Shown one piece after another: positions 8,892 through 17,425 of a stretch of DNA of 28,314 bases. The notes beneath the pieces were generated by a model. The model worked only from the letters and a program-made list of their open reading frames with translations. It ran no database searches and had not been told where the DNA came from. Position 1 is the first letter of the stretch. Each line of letters starts with the position of its first letter. The stretch lies in assembly GCA_001247695.2 (NCBI GenBank), contig LGRX02031487.1:1-28314 (forward strand), given 5' to 3'. The translations under genes and the position numbers were made by a program. This DNA is from Cymbomonas tetramitiformis (taxonomy: Eukaryota; Chlorophyta; Pyramimonadophyceae; Pyramimonadales; Pyramimonadaceae).

Positions 8892-9290
8892 TTATTCAGA
8901 GTCGTCGAAGTGGAGGGGGGAAGGAGGAGGAGAAGGAGGAGGGCTAACTTCTGGAGATGGTGGGGCTCCAGCCAGAGGTTCACCAGGAAGCACAGGGATG
9001 TCTGGATGGTACGGGTCCGGGTAGTTGAAAACGAAGCCTGGGACCCCCTGATGATACCACTCGCGAAAGTGGCGGTCTGGTGGTACCGCCAGGGTGTATG
9101 CTGCGTCCAGGCGTCTAGGTGTCTTCCAACTCGTCGTCTGAGGAGGAGGGAGAAGGGGAAGGTGGGAAGGGACCTTCGTCGGAGTTGTCGTAGGCTCCTG
9201 CCGGCAGAAAGGTAGGATCCGGCTGGAACAGCCACTTAAGAGGTCCCTGTTTCCACCACTCTTTCCTGTGCTTTGTGGAGGTACTGCCAT
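8892..9290 (-). pseudogene. Pro/Ser-rich ORF 5' of gag, probably frame-broken
   Basis: The downstream half reads RHFREWYHQGVPGFVFNYPD, then a Pro-rich stretch ending LHFDDSE and a stop at 8892. The upstream half is better read in another frame (KEWWKQGPLKWLFQPDPTFL, then an acidic Ser-rich run ending DDELED). A shift near 9125 joins them. It sits between the putative primer-binding site and the gag-like ORF, so it may be the true N-terminal part of gag or an extra ORF. Family not recognised. Confidence 0.35.
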
Positions 9291-9630
9291 AAACTGGCTA
9301 AAGCGCTGTTTGGGGCGGTTTTCCCAGCTACTGGTGACCGTATGGGCGGTGTTGGAAGGTTCTGGGTAGTTCTATGGGGTCTGCGGAGAAGGTTTTTGGT
9401 AGCGGGGCTGCTGGAGAAGGGTTTGAGGTAGGCTAAAAATAGGCTAAAACTGCTAAAAAGTGCTGTTTTTTTGCTGTTTTTGCTGCTTTTAGGGGTCTGT
9501 AATTAGTTGCATGCCTGGAATGGGGCCATGATAGACCCTAGTATCCAACCTTACTGCTCGAAATCGGTCGGAACTGGCCTCAGACGAAGTTTGGTTTTAA
9601 GATCTTGTCAGGCATGCTTGGGTCGAAGAG

Positions 9631-9649
9631 CCGGTTTGAGCCCCCAGTG
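9631..9649 (-). other. Putative primer-binding site and LTR edge
   Basis: Read on the minus strand, an LTR-like end ...TTAACA is followed after one base by TGGGGGCTCAAACCGG. A CA terminus followed by TGG is the usual layout of LTR end and tRNA primer-binding site. It lies upstream of the element's first ORF in the right orientation. The LTR would then extend to higher coordinates, but no partner LTR is seen to confirm it. Confidence 0.4.
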
Positions 9650-9952
9650 TTAAGGGAGTCGGATACTGCTTTTTAATGACTTTTGGAGGTATTTGCTGGA
9701 GTCCTTCTACAAAAAAAAAGGTTTTTCTAACGTAGAAATTGCGCAAAGGTAGCCAAAAGTACAGCTCCTCCCCTGCAGTATTCCGTAAGTTATGACAGGT
9801 CCGTGGTTGAACGCGCGGAGTCGTTCAAACGCACAAAGATACCAAATGTGCCAGGGGCACTACGACGTATACTCGGAATGATGTTTTTGATTGAACGTGC
9901 AAAGGTACACAATTCGGTTTTTATAATATGCTGGATCAGGGCCAGACTGAGG

Positions 9953-10509
9953 TGCAAACGATAGTTCGGTTCCGAGTTCTGAAGGCTAAACACTTCTCAA
10001 GTGCTCTACTTATTCACTCGTAACTCGGGCTGCAGGGTCAACCACCCGGCACCCGATGTCACACCACGGCCCAACGTTCAATTCCTGATCCGATCTCATT
10101 TCTAATTCCGATTCGTCATTCTCGATTCAGATGTCACATCGACGGACTGACACGATGACCGTCATACAGTACTATCATACTATTGTACTGTCATATTGTC
10201 ATAGTGTCATACTGTCATACCCCCGACATCCGTCTGATACTCGATTTCATCGTCTTTCTGATCCCGATGCGAATCCGGCCATTCCCCGAGGGTCTGATTA
10301 AGTGCCACGATGACCACCCCACAGTACTGTCATGCTACTACAGTGTCATAGTGTCATAGTGTCATAGTGTCATACCCCGGACATCTGGTACTCATTCTCA
10401 TCGTGATTTCAAGCCCAATTTCACTGTCATCGTGTCAATCCCAGATTACTCCCGATGACACACACACAGAGACGCACAGACATATCGGCTCACGCTGTGC
10501 CTCCGGGCA
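9953..10509. repeat. Dispersed direct repeat, copy B
   Basis: Second copy of the block at 1-567, same orientation, roughly ten percent diverged by eye. It has an extra segment near 9980-10000 and different GTCATACT array lengths. Its right edge at CCTCCGGGCA is shared with copy A. A MITE begins about 30 bp further on. Confidence 0.8.
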
Positions 10510-10539
10510 GACAACAAACAACATTGCTTTACACCCCTA

Positions 10540-11222
10540 TGTCTCTTACCCATCTGTTGGTTGCAGCCAACATAAAGGCCCTTTATGTTGGCTGGAGCCA
10601 ACATAAGCCTTGCTGACAATGCCGGGAGCTGTTGCTGCCGGATGGTACATTTCAGTAGCTCAAAATGAAGGCGGGGATGTTCTCTTTCACACACGCGTTA
10701 CCAATAATGGGCCGCTCAAAATCATCGAAGATAATTTGGGTTAATATGCGAAATAAGAATGTACAATTTTGTGGATTTCCCAAGAAACTTTTGGTGTTTT
10801 CATAGCCATGTTACTTTGATCGATATTTTGAGGGTCAAGATGAACTCGGATGAAAGTTTTGACAAGACATTGCAGAAAGAGCAGCTCGAGAACTTGCCAA
10901 CACAGGTATTCGATTTTTCAATGCCCTTCTCATGCCGCCCCTATTGCCCACATTTATAATGACCACTTATGTTGGCTGAAGCCAACATAAGGTGCATTTT
11001 GTCTTTTCGCGATCACGCCCTAGCTCCAGGGCACACGTTATGCAAGCTTCCGTGGGTGCAATAAGGTATACCACGTATTGACAATTTTGTAAAGGTCTAG
11101 TAGCCCTTCAAACACCATTGCTTTCGAGCAATATGCATCATTATTAATTAACCATGAGTTATATACTTCGGAACTTTGGGTTTTATGTTGGCTGCAGCCG
11201 ACATAAAGGTGGGTAAGAGACA
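10540..11222. mobile_element. 683 bp MITE with CCTA target duplication
   Basis: Terminal inverted repeats TGTCTCTTACCCA (left, 10540) and its complement (right, ending 11222) extend inward with gaps to a shared TTGCAGCCAACATAAA or its complement. CCTA flanks both sides (10536-10539 and 11223-11226). Palindromes built on TTATGTTGGCT/AGCCAACATAA occur near 10559-10606, 10966-10992 and 11182-11207, like subterminal transposase sites. No transposase is encoded. Superfamily not assigned. Confidence 0.7.
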
Positions 11223-11226
11223 CCTA

Positions 11227-12424
11227 CCTTAGGACAATAAACGAAACAGACACCTGTGGGTGCATTTGCATGAGCGATGCATACGCGGCGGTGGTGGTCG
11301 GTGATGCTCGCATCATGCAGGCCGGGGAGGTGCTCAGTCGGGCTCGAAACGTTTCTAAATCGAGTCTTCAAGAAAAACTATCGCGTCAAAGTGCGAGGAG
11401 AAAATGTGTTGAAATTTCGTTTCCGAGCTGGGGGGCGGGGGGTGAACCTCGACCCCCCTAGGCGTTTTTTTGGAGATAGGAATGCGTGCCTTGTATTGAA
11501 ACCATAATCAAATTAGGTTTTGAGGTAAAAACCCAGAATTGAATTGTGTTGGGCGGTTCGAAACCCACAATCGAATTAAATAAGGCGGGCAAAACGACCA
11601 ATCGAATCAAGTATCGAATTGGATTCTGATTTCGAAATTACTTATTATATCACATTATCAGTAATTTTTACGCCCGACCGCGATAATCCAGATAATTGAT
11701 TCGAATTGGGTCATGAACCCGAAACCTACAATCAAATTAGTACCCGTACTGACAAGCCTTTGACCGAATTAGTCTACTTTAGTTTGACTTAACCCATAAT
11801 CCGACCTGATAAAGATTAGGTGAACCTACATTACAATTAGATTAGATAAGCAAAATTATGTATCGAATTGGGTGCCTAAACACATGAATTACTTCATAAC
11901 TGATTACAATATGTCCCACAACAAGTTTTCGGTGTTTTTTTATGACACTCGCGCGCGGAGGAATTCATGTGTATTTGTGAATTTTAAGTGATGCAAGTGT
12001 TGTTAGGTGTTTATTTTGACACACATGCAAAGGGCAATGGCGAAAAGTAGAATTTGCGGGCGTTTCGGCTTGTATTCGTTTTCAGAATTTGATAACTTTG
12101 CCTTAGACCTAGGTAACATAGTCATGGTGGATGATGCTAATGATGCATGCATGGCTGATGGTGGCTGATGGTGGCTGATGATCATGGCTATTTGCTGGCT
12201 GATTTGTAGGTGACACATAATGATCATTACACAATGATAATAATTCAGCCAATTAACAGATTATGCAATCTTCGATCTTAGCCTAAAAGGGCGTTCGTAT
12301 CCAATTAAAATTTCTGAATTGTAATGAACCAATGACATTTTGGCAGATATTCAAACAGCGTCAACTGATAATGATAACTGACAGTTAGCAAGCGACGACG
12401 ACTTCATTCTAACCAACTGACAAT
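11227..12424. other. No gene recognised; A/T-rich interspersed sequence
   Basis: Contains frequent degenerate TCGAATTA/AATCGAATT words (11500-11880), a GGTGGCTGATGGTGGC microsatellite near 12145-12185, and one copy of an 18-mer at 11909-11926 that recurs at 15775-15792. Short open frames at 11270-11507 overlap on the same strand and have no coding signature I trust. Confidence 0.5.
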
Positions 12425-12646
12425 ATGTATCAACCTCCTAGCGTGGGCAGCGTCGACTCAGGTAGCCCAAATGTTTATTTTATTGCCACTGTTGATGGAC
12501 ATTATTGGGAGTGCTTTTGCTGCGGACAGTGGATTTTCAAACAGGCTTTGGTCGTTGTGTATGGGTCTGAGGTGAACTTATCCTGTGGCAAGAATATGTT
12601 TATGTGTATGGCCTGTGTTGAGGCTGAATCGGAGCCAGTTCCTTAA
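12425..12646 (+). CDS. Small cysteine-rich protein, unknown function
   Basis: Seventy-three residues from ATG 12425 to TAA 12644-12646. Cysteines fall as WECFCCGQW near residue 29 and FMCMACVEAE near residue 60, with a further LSCGK between. The layout resembles a zinc ribbon or treble-clef fold and is loosely like the minus-strand ORF at 5372-5581. The stop is followed immediately and in the same frame by an ATG (12647) that begins the next ORF. The two may therefore be adjacent cistrons of a compact element, or one gene split by a single in-frame TAA. Family not recognised. Confidence 0.45.
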   Translation: MYQPPSVGSVDSGSPNVYFIATVDGHYWECFCCGQWIFKQALVVVYGSEVNLSCGKNMFMCMACVEAESEPVP

Positions 12647-13941
12647 ATGGATCACTTGTTAAGTATTAACCCCTTAGCTGCGACACGTTGAGAATTCTCA
12701 ACAAGGCCTCGAAAATGAGAGCGTGGCTTACCATGAAACTGCATATGCGCGGTTGGCGCATCGAATATTGTAAGGTTTGTGGGTGCACTCATGATGATAT
12801 ATGGCTACAGGTTAACCAATAGTATAGCACATATACTAGTGCGATATCTCTCTCACGTGTTAGTATTTCCAAACCCAAATTTGTCTATTTGTGTCATTTT
12901 GCGCTTAAATTTGGCTTTGAAAAGTAGCTAACCAAGCCATAAACATCCCGTATTGGTAAGCATATACGTGGCCATGTGGAAATATACGATAGAAATGGAT
13001 CCCAACGCCAGTCTCGCATGCAACATGGGGTATCATATCACCACATAGTCTCATTTTATGAGCAAAATCACCTGAGTTTTAGCTTAAGTATGGAAAACAT
13101 TTCTTAAGTGAGGAAAACATTTGAATCCAAGTGTTTTTTCGGTGTTTTTTTGGCCATTTTTGGTATTTTTTGGCACATTGGGCGGTATTAATGCGTACTA
13201 TGGATTAGGGATAGTCTAACATGTTAATTTCCGCGATATTTTACCATGATACAGGTCAATAAGACTGCAGTCACGCATCGTACACAAGACGTATGCGTAA
13301 TTTCTATGCTCAAAATACTCAAAATTTTGGTTGGATAATCCATATATCTCGAGATATACGATAGATATAGCTATACCATGATTCGTTGTGGCTTATTTGA
13401 TGGTCTCCTATAACATACATGATGTCGTATGCGTGCATGCGGCCATGATCACGCAATACTTTGAATTGTCCCCAAACCACATATTTTTGCAAAAAATTCC
13501 AACCGCAACGAAGGGGTTAAGAGGCAGCGTGCACTAGCTCAAAAGGAATACCTCCGGAAATGGCGTGAGGACAATGCTAGGGGAAAACGGTTAACTATAG
13601 CTAGAGAACTATCAATCGAGTTCAAGAGGCCTAAGGCAATCGACAACAACGGCACTGACATTGCAATCACAGACATCGTGGTGTTCACTGCAGACATTCT
13701 TAGAAGGGGAGTGAATGTTACAAGGCAAGAGCAAGAAACATTAGTCTACGGCAGAGTTCAAAAAATATTATACAATACACAGCAAGTACTAGTCGAATAC
13801 AGAAATTATGATGGGCAATTCTACACTTTCACATTTTTCTGCAATCAGATTGTCTGCGTGTTTGATGTGAAGGAGCCATTGCCCCTACCGCTGTCACCTA
13901 ACAAGGACTATTGCTGGCGAAAGGGGAATCCCTTTCATTAA
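12647..13941 (+). pseudogene. Orphan ORF interrupted by a TTAA-flanked transposon
   Basis: The ATG at 12647 opens seven codons that run into the TTAA at 12666-12669, where an 847 bp element is inserted. On the far side the coding sequence resumes at 13521 and ends at TAA 13939-13941. With one TTAA kept, the two parts (23 nt and 421 nt) join in frame as a 147-residue protein. The start is rich in Lys/Arg, with QKEYLRKWREDNARGKRL. The middle reads VYGRVQKILYNTQQVLVEYR and the C-terminal part is hydrophobic and aromatic (FYTFTFFCNQIVCVF). No family recognised. The downstream part has no Met before 13678 other than alternative codons, so the allele is probably null unless the element is spliced or excised. 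Confidence 0.6.
12670..13516. mobile_element. piggyBac-like non-autonomous element (TTAA target)
   Basis: An 847 bp insert is flanked by TTAA at 12666-12669 and 13517-13520. It has inverted termini CCCCTTAGCTGCG and, read inward from the right, CCCCTTCGTTGCG (11 of 13 match). A TTAA duplication and C-rich ends starting CCC are characteristic of the piggyBac superfamily. No transposase ORF lies inside. The insertion disrupts an ORF, and exact removal would restore it. Confidence 0.75.
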
Positions 13942-14330
13942 AAGGTGCGCCGCCAGCCGCCGCCGAAGAAGAATGCAGAATTCCTGCGCCGCCAAAAGGA
14001 AACATGTCACTGACCGGTTAATTTTGAATGCAGATCTCTAAGATTGTATACTATTATCACATATTCCTACTTAGTATGATGTGGGTACCCGTTTCGCAAA
14101 GAAGATGAAACCCCATGTAGCGCAACTATTGCGGGTTTCAAATTCCTTAAATTCCACCCGCTTCCGCCAAATGAACGCGTCATCCCACAACGAGATGTGT
14201 GGTTGACCGTTCAGTTTGTGCAATTTGTTTAGGGAAAACAACGCATACGAAATACTATTTTTGCTAACGCTTCCCTCATCCGTTGCCCAGGCTCTCTTGC
14301 AAACGAGCGCGCGAATGAGGGAAGAAACGC
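13942..14330. other. No gene recognised
   Basis: Short frames are open on both strands (minus 14071-14358 and plus 14216-14425) but neither shows a domain or conserved motif, so no CDS is called. Confidence 0.4.
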
Positions 14331-14373
14331 CTAGCGGAAACGTGGACGCGGTTGACATCCGCGTTTCCGCTAG
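14331..14373. repeat. Hairpin, 12 bp perfect stem
   Basis: CTAGCGGAAACG (14331-14342) is exactly complementary to 14362-14373 across a 19 nt loop. Confidence 0.75.
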
Positions 14374-14466
14374 AGGTGAAATTGCACTGCCAAACGGTCA
14401 GTATGTGTTTATTATGCTTATATGATATGCGTGATATGTTCATGCTGTGCAGGATGCGTCCCTGTT

Positions 14467-14502
14467 GGGCGTGAGTCGAGTTGGCTGGCTCGAATCACGC
14501 CC
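14467..14502. repeat. Compound hairpin
   Basis: GGGCGTGA (14467-14474) pairs with TCACGCCC (14495-14502). Inside it, TCGAG pairs with CTCGA around an 8 nt loop, leaving one G/A mismatch. The stem is 13 bp in all. Confidence 0.8.
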
Positions 14503-14635
14503 ATTACCCCCCTCTCAAGACCCGTCCAGCATCCTAGATTCCGAACGGATCTTGCTTCCAACCCTTTCTAATTTAAGCAGAATTGCCTGCACACTCGGTA
14601 TCGTGGTCAGGAACTCGCGTAGCATTACGTATCTC

Positions 14636-14755
14636 GTTCGATGAAAGCCACGTACGGTACCTGGTTCAACGAAAGCCACGTATCTGGTTCAACGAAAGCC
14701 CTGTATCTAGTTCAATGAAAGCCCCGTATCTGGTTCAATGAAAGCCCCGTAATCT
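14636..14755. repeat. 23 bp tandem repeat, about five copies
   Basis: The unit GGTTCAACGAAAGCCACGTA plus TCT repeats with drift (CACGTA to CCCGTA, AACG to AATG). The surrounding interval to 15117 has no supported gene. Confidence 0.8.
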
Positions 14756-15117
14756 TGCTTGCGCAAAAAAAGTTGTTCCTAACACTTATTATATATGTAG
14801 TCAACTGTACAAGGGAACCGTGGAAAGCAAGGGCAACGCACCTTTCATTTTTGATGGAGAATCTTTTACCCTGTCCTTTTTCTTGAATAGAGGACAATAA
14901 AATGCATACCATCAGTGTGTTCAACAGTACAACGACGCCCGCCATTATCGCAAGAAAGGCACACCCTAGTGTACTTTTTCGGAGGCTTCCTCATGTTTGC
15001 AAAACGAAAGTGAACAGATGGGTGGGGGGAAAATTTTAACGCTTTATTAAAAATTTAAACGCAAAACTTTAGACGCATATGCATGTGTCACAAACCTATT
15101 CCCCAAAAACAGATTGA

Positions 15118-15633
15118 AATTTCTATTCCCCATTTTGGAGTAATCTATTCCCGAATCATTATGCTACCGTTTACGAGGCACGGCAGAATGTTCCTAAAGA
15201 TAGCAGATATTTTTCTGACACGCAGGCAGAGGTGATGGCAGAGTGTGGGGGAATTTCTCTGAATGCAGATGAAGCTGGACCGAGTGGCACAGCGAATGTT
15301 AGTGAAACTGCTGAGTTGGGAACTGAAGAAGTGCCGACACACGCCCCTTATCAGTATAATCTCTGTGCGGGATTCGGGGTTGAGGACATCCTGTCTGCTG
15401 TCACCATGACCACACCTGTCATGAATGTGACTCCACCGAGACAGCAGGCAGAATATTTTGTTCCTGGTGCCGAGGCACAAGCCCGTGCTGCCACGACCGA
15501 GGCTCAGGCTGTCACGCCAGAAACAGTAGTGCCTGCAGTGAACTCTGTTAGCACTTCTCTTTTAAAAGCAGCTCCAGAAGAGTTAGCAAACATTGTTTTC
15601 GCCGTGCTTCGCTCCAAAGGTGCAAAGCTTTAA
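15118..15633 (+). CDS. Orphan protein, 5' incomplete
   Basis: A frame open from 15118 to TAA 15631-15633. Coding-like sequence starts well before the first Met (15235): YATVYEARQNVPKDSRYFSD precedes it, so an upstream exon or a lost start is likely. The rest is acidic and Ala/Thr/Val/Pro-rich with QYNLCAGFGVEDILSAV and a helical C-terminus, EELANIVFAVLRSKGAKL. If translation begins at 15235 the product has 132 residues. No membrane segment or known domain. It could be a structural or regulatory protein of the same element that carries the neighbouring Cys-rich genes, but nothing shows this. Confidence 0.4.
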   Translation, partial: NFYSPFWSNLFPNHYATVYEARQNVPKDSRYFSDTQAEVMAECGGISLNADEAGPSGTANVSETAELGTEEVPTHAPYQYNLCAGFGVEDILSAVTMTTPVMNVTPPRQQAEYFVPGAEAQARAATTEAQAVTPETVVPAVNSVSTSLLKAAPEELANIVFAVLRSKGAKL

Positions 15634-16015
15634 GTATTTTATCTTTCATAAAGAATTTTAGTTTCGGAGATTTTTAACAAAAGGCTTTTGTAGACGTGTC
15701 ATGGCGATTTTTTTAATTTGATACGATTTTCTTAATTTTCATAGTTTGTTATCAAGTTATTTGAATAGTTTACTATATGTCCCACAACAAGTATGAATTA
15801 ATACCTTAGAGTGCCTTGCCTTAGAGCTTCGAAATTTGCGTTGGCCAGCGATAGTAAACAACAGTCAATATACTGCGATGTGCGTATGTGCGGGCTGTTG
15901 CCGAGCCCGCGGAAGTAGCAGCTTGTGTGCGCGTAAAAGGTTCTTTTTCTTACACGTCCAGGGTTTTGTGATAATCGGGGAGTAAAGAGGTTTGTGTTTT
16001 CACTAATCAATAACC

Positions 16016-16352
16016 ATGGGAAAGCGCTCACAACTAAACAGATTGCACGTTTTCAAAATGAGGAAGACTAGGTCTGACTTAAGGAAGTGGGTTTGTATTA
16101 CTTGCTTCAAGCTAAATCAAATATGCTCTTGCCCATTTCACTTTAACAAACCTACAAACCTTACGGTGAATAAGACCTCCCCAAAGAGGTCTTGTGTACC
16201 TATTTCTCACGAAGAATATGAAAGAACTACGCGAGGAGGCGGAATATTTGTCTACCTCCGTAATTAACTTCGGCGAGAAATATATTCCTGGCTTCCTATG
16301 TGACAGATTGAGTTTCTCTGCAGTCGAGGGTTGCCAATACACGATCAGGTGA
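16016..16352 (+). pseudogene. Orphan Cys-rich protein, second family member, frame-broken
   Basis: ATG 16016 opens a frame with DLRKWVCITCFKLNQIC, then TVNKTSPKRSC and HEEYE. All of these align in order with the minus-strand gene at 5568-6086. After HEEYE, near 16220, the family-like sequence continues in the next frame (ELREEAEYLSTSVINFGEKY, ending at TGA 16350-16352); the original frame runs out at 16267. The C-terminal third seen in the other copy is absent. I infer a single frameshift plus truncation. The N-terminal half, including the possible zinc-binding Cys, is intact. Function unknown. Confidence 0.5.
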
Positions 16353-17235
16353 TCAATAACATCATTTTTTACAAAGTGATCGGAAAGCTCTGAAATCTCA
16401 TGAAGGGTGATGCCACTCACCCAATCCGGTATTCATCAACAATTTAATGCTACTGCAATTTACGTCTGATGCCGAGAACGGTGCAAGTCTAGGGGTTTAC
16501 TAGGATTGCGTGCTAGTCAAAATCAAAAACTGTGAAAGAACAAGCTGAGGATTTCAATGAATAAAATACTGGTAGACTATTCACCTCCCACGTGGACATC
16601 TCTATAAAAAAATTGCTGTCGGCTCATGGATACCAGCAAGACATCTATCATCTGCTTCTGGACGTAGCTCATTTGACAACGAAATCTGCCTGCTGTCGGT
16701 TGAGCAAAGGATTTTTGCCGTGGTCCCGCGCTTTTGTGCCTCTCAAGGAGAGATAAAGAGGCTCTGCCGAGTTAGAGTATTCCTGTAGTCGCATAGGTTG
16801 ACAGCTATGTAGGATGACTAATCTAGATCAGATGCAACAGCTTGCCCTAACTCTGTACAAATACTTGTTTCAAATGGCACAACTCGAAATTCCTTAAGTG
16901 TGGTGGATATTGCAAGGTGCGGAGCCTACTCATGGCAACAAAGCTATGGAAAATACCAACAATCACATCGGAAAGCTCCGCCGGAGTTTGGGACAGCACA
17001 AGGAGCCCCGGCATACCTGACCACGAATTGAACTTGAATGTTGAACAACAACAGAAATTGCAACGAAAAAAACCAAAAGGCGGTTTCATCACATCCATGG
17101 GTGTTATTGGCTTCCAAGATGAGCGTTGAAGACATTCAAGCGACACACCACATAACAAAGCCTTGGCGTGCATCCCAAATCAATAATATGAGCACGGTAT
17201 GTATATCTGATGGCAGTGTCAAAGGGAGATTCCAA
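16353..17235. other. 3' flank of the channel gene, nothing identified
   Basis: Downstream of the minus-strand channel stop at 17236. Open frames at 16847-17173 have no domain and probably reflect 3' UTR and spacer. No poly(A) signal can be named with confidence. Confidence 0.4.
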
Positions 17236-17425
17236 TCAGAGCCAATTGAATTCAAGGAACGAGGAGCTCTTATTGTCTTCATCGAGGGGAGACGATGCGC
17301 CATTATGGCTAGCCCTATCCCTATTGCCGCCTTTCCTTGGAATATCGTCCACAGATACCCGCCTGCCCCATGTTCCACTTGGTGATAAAGGCGGTGGTAT
17401 TCGTTGCATATTTTGGACATTTTGG
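17236..17425 (-). CDS. Channel terminal exon
   Basis: 190 nt after a textbook acceptor (TGTTTTTGCAG), entering in phase 2. It codes for QNVQNMQRIPPPLSPSGTWG, then a basic and Ser-rich stretch ending FLEFNWL and TGA (17236-17238). RRVSVDD looks like a basophilic kinase site. Confidence 0.7.

Larger units (their letters stand above)
6290..9650 (-). mobile_element. Decayed Ty3/gypsy-like LTR retrotransposon
   Basis: Reading on the minus strand from 9650 to 6290 the order is a probable primer-binding site, an unidentified ORF, a Gln-rich gag-like ORF, retropepsin, reverse transcriptase and the start of RNase H. PR-RT-RNH in this order fits Ty3/gypsy, with integrase expected after RNase H. Integrase and the downstream LTR are absent because the element stops near 6290. 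There are frame breaks near 7455, 6995 and 6555. No zinc knuckle is present between gag and protease. No second LTR copy is visible, so the outer limits are approximate. Confidence 0.8.

Noticed and set aside
14401..14452. Possible 52 bp intron (GTATGT...GTGCAG) joining short plus ORFs
   Set aside because: The spliced frame stops after a few codons and the flanking ORF lacks coding evidence.
14712..14945. Minus ORF with a hydrophobic N-terminus
   Set aside because: Its 3' part runs into the 23 bp tandem repeat, and there is no domain or homologue in the window.
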